A DNA stretch of 64,000 bases from Maylandia zebra. Taxonomy: Eukaryota > Chordata > Actinopteri > Cichliformes > Cichlidae. Positions 54,301-64,000 of the stretch are shown piece after piece. Both the position numbers and the translations under genes were made by a program. The first letter of the stretch is position 1, and every line of letters starts with the position of its first letter. The notes beneath the pieces were generated by a model. It was not told the DNA's origin, did not search any database, and saw only the letters and a program-made list of their open reading frames with translations. Location: NCBI RefSeq assembly GCF_041146795.1, contig NC_135177.1, positions 21,479,060 to 21,543,059 of the forward strand, given 5' to 3'.

Positions 54301-55904
54301 TGGTATTCCTAATGAAGAAGATTATGAATAAACCGGCAGTATATGATGACATTATGACTGCATAAATAAATATAAAGTCATCTTCCTACCTGATTGTGTT
54401 CTAAAATTGTAGACACTTCCCATCATGTTTTTCTGATATCAAACATTATAATTACTGTATCATCAACAAATCTGCAGAGCTGTCACAACATAGTGTATGA
54501 CTACCAGCAGCCAATACCAGCCTGGCTGTGCTAGTGTGTATGGTTACTGTGTGTTTATGTTTGTGTGACAAAAATAGAGAAAAGCTGAAGACACTGAACA
54601 TATCTGAATCATTTAGTATTCGTGCAGCATGCAGAATATGTACGTATGAAAATATGTGAGTGCAGACAGGAGAGGAGAGCTTCGTACATCCAGCTGGGAC
54701 TGGAGTGTTTCGTAACCTCGCCTGTGTTATGAAATAAGCGGCTGCAGCAGCTTCAAGAGCCGAGGGCTTCTCCTGCTCTTTGTTGACACTGACAGACACT
54801 CAGTTTTGTTATTTCTACAACTGTGTCAAGTCTGCTTTTTCTGCATTCAGACAAATTCTTTATGCTAATGCGAGAGGTCAATTACAGGCAGTGCTAAATG
54901 CATTATTCATCTGTGTGAAGGCAGTGTGCACCAGGGAGGGCAGTGTTGGTGGGGAGGGGGCGGGCTGGAGGCAACAGTGCTCCAGTATAACCACAGAGTC
55001 CTTCCAGATAAATGTGTTAGGCAGGGAGCTAACCAAACATCCCATGGTTCAGTGGTTTGATGAATGAGTGACTACACGTTGGTGCATCTATACATCAGCA
55101 GGATTGTGTGTGTGAAGAGCAATAAGACATGAACTCTTAAAAGCTGCAGAGTCTTTGTGTGTATCGTCTCGCTGGGTCTCAGGTGCAGAAGAGGCACGTA
55201 AAGTGCGGTCTTAATGAGAGATAACTAAAAAGGATTGAAAGGAGTGGTGCTCAGACAGAATGAGAGAGGATCAATACTTAAAAGGGGGAAAATTAGGAAG
55301 AATAATACAAAGAGAGAAAGGTACATGACGTGCTTTCACCCACTTTTGTTGGTGATTTTAAATTAAATACTAAATTTGATATTTAAACTTAAGCAGAATG
55401 ATTTATTAATGTTTGCAACAATTTACTGTTATTTATGGAAATTTTAATGCCAAATAAAGGATGTTTTTTTTCACGTTTTTGCACTTGATATTGAAATAAA
55501 CTCACTGCGCCTGTGTTTAGACAACAGCACAATGTTTGTACACACACCTATGAGCGCTATTTGGGGATTGCGCCCACATACCTCTGGCCCCAGGTGTCTT
55601 CTGTGCCGATGTGAGGGAGATTATTAGCCAATAAACCTGAACAAACCAGTTTGCTATCTTTTATTTTTTGCAAATAAATTTAATCGAGGCTTGACAAATG
55701 TGTTGAATGCTGTTTCTTTCACACATTTTTGCAAATCTGTTTTTGCAAATAATTCCAATCATGCATTCTTGCATCCTTTTGTTGTGATGATAAGAGGTTT
55801 GATCATAAGTTACAGGTGTCAGCACTTGTGCCTTTGTAGTATGTGCTGAATCTCTGTTGTACTTTGGCGCGGTCTGTCCTGTGAAAGAGATTTGGGACTT
55901 TGCC
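54301..55904. other. adam22 intron 3, nothing recognised
   Basis: No exon, RNA gene or named repeat is seen. A G-rich stretch lies at about 54950-54970 (GGTGGGGAGGGGGCGGGCTG). Short open frames here have no domain. Confidence 0.4.
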
Positions 55905-56720
55905 GTGATATTAGATGCAAAGTGATTTATATTGTAAGTTAAAGACCCAGCAGTAATACAGAGAGAACCCCAACGATCAGATGACTCCCTATAAGCAAGG
56001 ACTTGGCAACAGATGCAAGGACAGAAGGCATACTGGAAGAGAGCCAGAGATTACTAACTAATGATTAAATATAGTTGCAGTGAGTGATGTTGAGTGATGA
56101 AGAAACACTCAGTGCGTCATGGGAAGCCCCCAGCAGCCTGCGCCTATTCCAGCATAACTAAGGGAGAATTCAGGATCACCTGATCCAACCCAAACTATAT
56201 GCTTTATCAAAAAGGAAAGTTTCAACCCTGATCTTATAATTAGAGAGCGTGTCTATCTCCTGAATCCAAACTGGGAGCTTGAAAGCTGAAGGCTTTGCCT
56301 CCAATTCTACTTTTAATAACCCTTGAAACCACAAGTAAGCCTACAGTCTGGGAACAAAATGCTTTATTGGGGAAATATGATGCTGTGAGGTCAGATCAAA
56401 TGGGGCCTGATTATTCAAGACCTTGTATATGAGGAGATAAATAGTAATAATAATAATGCATAAATAACTGTGATCCTTCAGTTTGATTTTTTAAGAAAAG
56501 AAGAAAAGGTCCCAGTGAAGTAAATCCGATGAGCAGGGTGAGTGGTGAGCTAAGGTCTGCGCATGTTTTAGGAGCTTGTTGAAATCACAGGGACAGAGTA
56601 AGTGCTCATAATGAGACAACCACAGAGCCTTCTAAAAATAACCACAGCTCTGAAGGTGGTCTAGATTTATCTGAGAAGATCCTCTTGAAGGGGAGCTCAG
56701 CCAAGTTCAAACAAGCTAAC
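55905..56720. repeat. Decayed LINE-related repeat in adam22 intron 3
   Basis: Landmarks are ATCAAAAAGGAAAGTTTCAACC, CTGAAGGCTTTGCCTCCAATTC, TTTTAATAACCCTTGAAACC and GGGGCCTGATTATTCAAGAC. They follow the order of a widespread fish repeat whose other strand encodes the C-terminus of an L2-type reverse transcriptase. All frames are broken. Confidence 0.6.
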
Positions 56721-58659
56721 TTTTTAAAAATTATATCTCATACATTTCTTTACAACTCTTTTGCGAATGTTTTTAATATATATTTTTAGCTTGGAGAAGA
56801 AAGGAAAACTGAGAGCAAGATCAGAGGGAAGATGCACAGTAAACTGCCTCGATATATGTGCCACCTACTCCACCCAGTGAGCTAAACTGGTGGTCAAGAA
56901 TAAAATACCAAAGCTAACAAAACGAAATGATTATCCCGTGCAAAAGTTTGTTTTAAGTCACTAACAGAGAGATGGCAGGTTGTTGTTGTTAAAACACAAA
57001 ATATTTTGTATAAGTGACGTTGGTTGCCGAGTAGCCTGCTGGAGTTACTGTAAGGTCTAACATTAGTTACATTATGCTAGCTTAAGCGAACACAACATTA
57101 GCTTAGCTGATTGAGCAAAGCTGATTTCACCACAGCTGTGTCAAACAAAATGGTAAAGTATATTTCAGGATAACCCTAGAACGATATTGTTTTGAATGCT
57201 GTGTGATTTTGAGTTTAAATTCACACACCTTAAATTCTTTAGGCGCTGTCTTTTTTGTGTGTCACTGAATTGAAAGTATTTCCTCCCTTGTCTGAAAACC
57301 ATGATAGCATCAGTAAGAAAGTCCTGCCTTTGTTATTGATGTGTTGGAGCAGGGCTGTGTTGGCAGGTGCATGTTCTTTGCCGTCTTCTTCATGTTGTTT
57401 TCTTTGTTAGATAGAGTAGGTAGATAGTCTTGTTTTCATCATTTTGACATAGAAAGATCCTGGAAGGCATCATAAGTATCTGTTCTGGTAACATCGCTAG
57501 TGCAAATGTCCCCCCCCCCCCCTCCTCGTGACCTGGAAGTCCAGGATGTCCACGATGGAGACAAAACTAATTAAGACTCTCCTCCAATGTTATTAATGGT
57601 TCAAAACTCCACCGGGTATAACTGAGGTAGAATTTTCCAAACTTATTATTGATTTAACTTTTTAACTGAGTGGCAAAACATGGCAAGGTAGTTACTCCTG
57701 GGCCTCAGTCACTCAGAGTAGCTGTAAATGAACAAAACATGAAGTTTTTACCTTTTTTCCATACTAAAGAGAGATATTTTCCTAAAATGTTGTTCTTTGT
57801 ATTGATGATTCAGCTGGAAGATTTGCCCATCTAAGTTTTGGCAGCATTTTAAAATGCCAGTTATCTAACAGTGTCTGATTTTTCTTCTAGAACTCTAAAC
57901 TTTTAAAATATCTCCTTCCTACTTATGCTGGAGAAGCTCAGTGGGAGTAGCTGGTGGGTCTCAGAGTATTTTTTTTTACCTGACAATGATCTCTTGTTCA
58001 CTCAGAGAACAAATAAGTGCATCAAAGTGCCATTGAGACTTTGCGTGACTTTCAGTGGATTTTGTGGCATTTGCCACTTGCTCCCTAAAATGTGAGTAGG
58101 CATCGAGTAGCTTGGGAATTATTGCTCTGTGTCTCTGTGCTGTGCATGTGCCTGCATGTATGCAATTATTGCTCATCCTTACATCTTCATATTTGTATAA
58201 TTTAATGATCTCTCATGTCCCGTTCCAGAATAGTCTATCATCCAGCCACAAATCAGATCTCTCCATCCCGATGTTGCTACAACCAGCTTTTCTCCTTTTC
58301 CACCTCCATCCTGGTTTCCCCTTTTCTATTCCCGGGCTCTGTAATTTATTACAGAGAGGCGTGATCAGATTTACGGCAAAGTTAATGAGAAAAACACTGA
58401 GAGGGGTGTGTGTGAGAGAGAGAGAGACAAAGAAAGAAGCAAAGGGAGTTTGGAAAGAGGTAAAAGGACAGAGGGAGGTATGAGGGTGTCCTTCATGCAC
58501 CCTTGAGTTTGTGGGTGGGTTGAGTAAGTGCAGGAGATGGGGAGAGATACGGAGAGCACGCATGATAGAGATAGGTACTTGAAAGGAGTTTCATAAAAAA
58601 AACCCCTCCTCTCCTCTCCTCTCGCCTCAGGCAGAGCTCCTCACTGTGATCCTTGTCAA

Positions 58660-58695
<36 letters not shown>

Positions 58696-61600
58696 TGCAA
58701 GCACTTAAGCTCATAGCTTTAGCTATCACATTGGGGATTATGTTTGTGTGTGTGTGTATGTGTGTATGAGCTAATATAGTGCTCACAGGTAGTATATTAC
58801 AGATTGTGTTTGCTAAGAGGCTCATTGGCACATCCAGGACTGTGTATTTACAGTCTGTTCTGGCTATGAGGCGGCGAGCATCTGTGCTTGGAGGTGAGCG
58901 GGATTAATGTAGGAGAACAAATAGCATCGGGGATGTACATAATAGTAATGCGTGCTGCGGCCGAGGAAGGTGAGGCAGTTTGGAAGTCCTTCAGAGCTTC
59001 TGTGCAAATTTGTGAGAAGAGTGAGGAAGATTGAGTCTTTGGAAAGCAATACTTGTTTTCTCTGTTGTGCTTTAAAGCAGTGGTTTTGGTTGCTGTAATA
59101 AATTCTTCTATTCAGGGTGGACATTTGGATGTTTTTCTCATACAAAGTCAGCGTGAGTGGTAGCTGGAAACATCTGCAGTCCTTGTATTGAAGGTTTACT
59201 TGGTTCTGAGTCAGTTTGACTTATGCAGTTATTTTTCGTTTAGTATAAAAAGAGTAAATGTCAGCTCCATTCATCATTAGGGTTCATGCTTTTGGGAAGA
59301 TGAATGGCTGTAATATCACAGCATATCACAGTAAGGCGTCCGGTAATTGTTGGAATTTATCAGTCTGGACTGAATTGGCAGGCCGATTGACCAGCTGACG
59401 CTATCGTGTCTATGCTAAGCTGCCATTTAAAGGACAGGGCTTGTGTTGCAGATACCCAAGCATCCTCTTGGTTTATCATCCTTTCTCCCCATATTCACGT
59501 TATTTATCCCCCAGCCTGCCTCTCCCACCCTTTCATTCCCCCTCTCCTATGCTGGGCCATCTCACTCAGTGTGGAGGATTAGTGAAGACAAAGAGAGCTC
59601 CTGGAGCCGGCTCTTGTTGAAGACAGAAACAGGAGGTAGACTGTTGTTCTCCCAGCAGGAAAAGATACTAATACCTCACCAAAGACTATTGTCTCAGATA
59701 GCTTACCCATTTTATTCTTTCACGCTGAAGTGCGGTTTACTGTCAGGAGATGAACTGCTTAACAAAATTTACCAGCCTACAAAATCCGATGTGTAGATGG
59801 AGACCAACATTACCACCAAATACAGACAGAAATGCAAACACATAAAATCACAGGGTGTATTAAATTGATACACATTTTTTGGGGGATATACCTTAGTAGT
59901 TATTACTACTCAGTCCCAAGTGTGCAGGTCTCCAAAGTCTCTTTGTCTCCATTATCCTCTCTCTACATGACATGGTGTTGACTAGCCATGCACGTGCTGT
60001 CACAGATAGAGCTTTGCATGTTCTCCTTAGTTCCTGCAAAATCCCCAGTCTCTGCATAATTCAGGAGTCAGCTCTGGTTGTCCTGTATGTTGCGTGCTAT
60101 AGACCTAAGTGCGCAATGATGCCAAGAAAGTAGGAATACTGTATAGCTTTCCATCCTTGTTTATTACCTCTACCAAGGAAGTTATGTAACTGTTTTTTTA
60201 ACTGGTTTAAAAAGAAACTTACAGATTTGCATGAAAACTTTACTTTGCCTTTTCTTTTTCTTTAAAGTTTTCAAATAGGGCAGAATTATGCATTTTGAAA
60301 TATATATTAGTACATGCATTGGAATAAATATCACAGGCTAATGTGGATAAAGACATCCCCCCCCTCTCATTTCTTACATGGGTTAAAAGGAATTTCAGTC
60401 TTGGCAGTCCGGGGCGGCTCTTGTTTGTGAGCATCAGTATTCCCTCTGCAATAAGAGCAGGGGTCCCAGGGAGTCTGCTGGTGGAGCTACAAGCCTGATA
60501 AGTGATTGGAGAGTGAATGAATTATAGCCTGGAGACCTGTAATGAGGCCTCAGTGGGAGACAGGGGTGGGGAGTGGTGGGCAGGTGAAAGCAGCTGCAGC
60601 TTTCCCCAAAGAGAACAACCCCTCCTCAGTTTTTTCTTCTTTTTCTTTTGCCTTTTCACATCTTTATTTCTCTTACACACCTTTCCATCTCCCTGCCTCC
60701 CCCTCATGCTTTCTCTTGTGCACTTATCCTTCCTCAGCACTCCCCCCATGCTCATTACAGACGCCTGACACAGCACATATGCCGTCCTTTGTGTGTCCTT
60801 ATGTGTCCTTTTATTACTGGGTTAAATGTCAAATCCATACATGGAGTCCATTTGATGACAGCAGTGCCTGTATGCTTATGTGTCGCTGTGTCGCTATATG
60901 TGGTTAAATTTGCTGTTTTTCAGCATCTTATTGTGTTTGTGTGTTTTTGGGTGTTGAGTTTATTAAGAAGGTCCTTTTGAAAAGCCTGTGTGAAAGCAGT
61001 GAAAAGCCTGGTACCCCAACACTTCTGCCAATCCACTCGCTCACACGCACAAACATTAGTCCTGCCAATCAAGCCTTTTAGTGCTCTTTTTCATCCCAGC
61101 GCCACCGCAGTGCTCGGCGACACAGATCGTGAGAGGAATTTTAGACCACGCAGAAACTTCGTTTATGTGTGCGTGCATGGCTCACCTCAGGAGATTGGAC
61201 GGGGTTGCCACAGCAGATGTCTTTGCCCAGAGCAACTCACAACAAAAATGCTTTAAAGGAAGGCTGAAGTTTTGATGTGATGGACTCATTGCTTCTCGCT
61301 GCTTCAGTCACTTTTTACCTTTGCAAAGGGCCATTTAATGAAGTTGAATAAGCCTTTTTAGAACAACAATTTCCCAACTGAAGCTGCATCAGTGCTCTTA
61401 TGTTTCCACTGGTTCAGTGTGTGTGAGTGTTTGATGGAGCGGGGGGTTGGCTGACATTAAAATGTAGAGGGAGATGTGATTGCTATGTAAATGGCTGTTC
61501 TAGGTTGGCTATGAAACACCGTGGGCTGTAAGCGAAGCGTCTGTGGCTCTGCCTCCAAAATCTCCTCCAGGGCTGATTGACAGCTGTACGCCAGCTCTTA

Positions 61601-62511
61601 GACAGATGTTGCTGCGGCAGCAGGGCCAAGAAGACTCTCTTCAATTACAGCTGAGGATAAGCAGACTATTTATAAAAGCAATGAGCTGAGAGGCAGACGC
61701 TGAATGAGACAGAAAATGAGCGAAAGCTGTGGTTGCCTGTTTGTACTGTCCCTGTTGCAGGCGCACATCTGGACTGCACAGATACTCTCACGTGCCAGAC
61801 ACAGCACAAATATGGCAACGAGCCACGTTATTAAAAGTGACAGGTGATTGATCATCTCGTTATAATGCAGCGTTTCCCTGGATGCATGTTGATCTTAGGC
61901 TGGAACATTGATGCCGATCAAGCACACCTCGTCATGGCAACTGCACTCTCCTCCAGAGGGAGAGAGGGGTGGATTTTCCCTTTACATCCCCTCAAAATAT
62001 CAGGAACAGCAAAAGGAACATGACAAAGAGGAAAAAGCAGTGACTCAGCCTGTAAAATCCCAGATCCCCCCATTTGTTCAAGCATCTGCGGGATGTGCTG
62101 GTGGACGCCTGACAAACACAACCCAGAAAATCTGATGCCAACATCCAACATTCAGGCACTGCAAACCACCCCACTGGATCTGATGTTCTGGCAACAAGAA
62201 GGAGGGGGCGGGGTACATAATACAAGGTGCATGATTTGGCTGATTTTGTGTGAATAGGTGCATGATTTAGACTACTTAGAAACTAAAAGTAATAGATTAA
62301 AGGTCTTAAATGGATCTGTTTGTGTTCCTGGCAACGACATCCTAAGCCTCATTTTTACAAACCACATTTCCCTGATCATCATTTACGTTGCGGATTTGCA
62401 GCAGAAGGCTACCGCATGTAAACAGTTTATTTCTGTCACATTATCTGTTTGATGGCACATAAAGACGTAGCTCTCAGTTACACATTTATACATGCGCGCT
62501 CATCTTAAGCA
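56721..62511. other. adam22 intron 3, simple repeats only
   Basis: No coding exon is supported. Simple repeats include a C tract at about 57510-57522, a CT run at 58662-58692, GT runs at about 58745-58767, and a C tract near 60357-60365. Longer frames such as 59443-59796 and 60542-60907 lack domains and sit in pyrimidine-rich, low-complexity DNA. Confidence 0.5.
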
Positions 62512-62536
62512 GGGGCGGGGTGTGGGCGGGTGGGGG
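62512..62536 (+). promoter_or_regulatory. Strong G-quadruplex candidate / GC box cluster
   Basis: Five G runs of three to five bases (62512-62515, 62517-62520, 62524-62526, 62528-62530, 62532-62536) are separated by loops of one to three bases. The stretch contains GGGGCGGGG and GGGCGGG, which are GC-box-like. It stands out in AT-rich intronic DNA; TGGGGGATGGGGGTG follows about 35 bases later. Enhancer or internal-promoter activity is only a possibility. Confidence 0.6.
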
Positions 62537-63734
62537 ATCTCTCTACATAAGAGTGTGTCGGTGTGGGGGATGGGGGTGAGGCTGAGTTTGCGTCTTTGTC
62601 TGCTCAATAAATTATTTAAATCCCACAACAATTAAAGCTGAAATCTGTTATCGGCATCATCCATTAGGAGCCTGTGTTGGTGCCTTGATGCCTCGCTCGC
62701 TTTCCCCCCCGTCAGGGCTCAGCATGGGCCCGGACAAAGATCACAAGCTCTGAATCTTAAACACACATCCCAGCAGAACAAAGGCTAACAGTGCACTCCT
62801 GTGACCCGAACACTCTTGAACACGCCAAATGTCTTCATCACGGGAGTGCATGAATATGTTCACTGTGCTGTTTTTTTTTATGTCAAATGTTCACCGTGTC
62901 TCCAGAGTCACGGTGTGTTTAATTTGCACTGTGAAGGTTTAGTCTGAGGTGATGTTTGCTCCATGCATGCTCTATTTTTCTTTCCTTTACAGACGTGATG
63001 GCTGTGCATGGGATATCTGTTAGGATCCCGAGCGCTCTATTCACACCTTGTGTTCCGTCTCTTTCCCTTCCTTCCGTGCCATTATTCTCCTCTTCTTTCC
63101 ATTTTATTTCTCTATCCTGTATACCCACACATGTTTTATAGCCATAGCAAACTGCCCATTAGTCATCATAGAAAGCAGCATCATTCCCCTGTGGGTGTGC
63201 GCGCAGCTATGTCAGGACTTTTTTCTCAATAAAACAGTATATATGTGTGAGTATCAGCATCAGAAAACTTTTGCTTCCTCGCTGAAAGCTCAGTTAAAAT
63301 ATGAAAAATGCATCTGACTTTAAAACTGAAATCCTTTAGTAAGCATATATATATAATTTTTTTTGCTTGAAAGAGTAAATTTTGTCTTTTGTCGGAGATC
63401 CTGCTGTTTTTGTAAAAGTCCAGAAACTAGGTGGTCCATGAAAAAATGGATATGAATAAATTAGATGCGGGTCTTTAAGCAGCATTATTAAAATTTTACT
63501 TGTAAATTGGGGGACAGAATAACAACCACTTAAACTCTGTGGAAGCTCTGAGCTATGCCTGATTTTCCTCCAATTATGACAACCTGTGTCTGTCAGCTCC
63601 TCGGAAAACCCCTCATTAACATGCTGACTTATATTGGTTTAATGAAAATAGAGACGTAGATAATAACTCCTGGTTGAGGGAGGAAAGCTGAAGAATGGTG
63701 ATGTAAGTGACTTTCAGGGAGAGAATGACCTACA
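62537..63734. other. adam22 intron 3, nothing recognised
   Basis: No exon or named repeat was seen. The acceptor-like TTTCCTTTACAG at about 62984-62995 is followed by a frame without similarity to the ADAM22 prodomain. Confidence 0.4.
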
Positions 63735-64000
63735 AAAGAGACAGTTACAACCAACGTATGCAGAAGATCATCTCTGAATGCACAGCATGTCAAATGTTGA
63801 CACGAGAAAAGAGAAGCAGAAGGTCTCACTGGGTTCCCGGGGAACAGGAAACTGAGGCTACAGTTAACCAAAATTAGACGATAAAGATTGGAAAAACTTT
63901 GCCTGGTCCGATGAGTCACAAGTTCTGCTTGTGACTTTCATTCGACTGGGTCAGAATGTGGTGTAAACAACATAAAAGCATGGATCCATCCTGCCTTGTA
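63735..64000 (+). mobile_element. Tc1-like transposon, internal part, cut by the window edge
   Basis: The stretch reads colinearly with the same Tc1-like family as 33845-34690: TACAACCAACGTATGCAGAAG, then GGGGAACAGGAAACTGAGGC, GATTGGAAAAACTTTGCCTG and AAAGCATGGATCCATCCTGC. The segment GCCTGGTCCGATGAGTC codes for the WSDES-type motif near the first catalytic Asp. The terminal repeat is absent on the left, so the copy is 5'-truncated or rearranged; the remainder lies beyond 64000. Confidence 0.85.

Noticed and set aside
59443-60980. Longer open frames (117, 121 and 110 codons) as nested genes in adam22 intron 3
   Set aside because: They lie in pyrimidine-rich low-complexity DNA, overlap one another in several frames and have no domain similarity.

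Overview
The window is vertebrate nuclear DNA, almost certainly from a teleost fish. Genes are split by GT-AG introns, intergenic DNA is AT-rich with long CA/TG microsatellites, and the repeats are typical of ray-finned fish: Tc1-like transposons, hAT-type MITEs, and RTE-, L2- and Rex1-like LINEs. A percomorph or cichlid-like fish would fit, but I cannot name the species from sequence alone. There is no operon, CRISPR array, plasmid or phage structure.

Four protein-coding genes lie in the order rundc3b(+) - slc25a40(-) - dbf4(+) - adam22(+). This matches the RUNDC3B-SLC25A40-DBF4-ADAM22 order on human 7q21, so it is an ancient conserved synteny block. I rebuilt rundc3b (11 coding exons, 449 aa), slc25a40 (9 coding exons, 344 aa) and dbf4 (12 coding exons, 613 aa) end to end. 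Each has GT-AG junctions, consistent phases and an open frame. Only the first three coding exons of adam22 are present; its third intron begins at 47365 and runs off the right edge.

Layout: 1-4633 is repeat-bearing DNA upstream of rundc3b, with a perfect CTCF-type motif at 3430. 4634-23150 is rundc3b, whose introns are crowded with transposon relics. 23151-25091 holds the converging 3' ends of rundc3b and slc25a40, which share a near-palindromic TTTATTTGAATAAA. 25092-31860 is slc25a40. About 31.86-33.11 kb is a short head-to-head promoter region with an E2F-type site on the dbf4 side. 33112-40173 is dbf4. 40174-43370 is intergenic. 43371-64000 is the 5' part of adam22.

The products act in different places: a RUN-domain adaptor with a coiled coil, a mitochondrial carrier of the glutathione-import pair SLC25A39/40, the S-phase regulatory subunit of CDC7 kinase, and a synaptic membrane ADAM. 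They are linked by ancestral gene order, not by a shared pathway. I found no previously undescribed system. The most informative structures are nested transposons with readable target-site duplications (12993-15649 and 25428-27105), several short-loop inverted repeats that may be template-switch scars, and candidate regulatory elements at gene boundaries.
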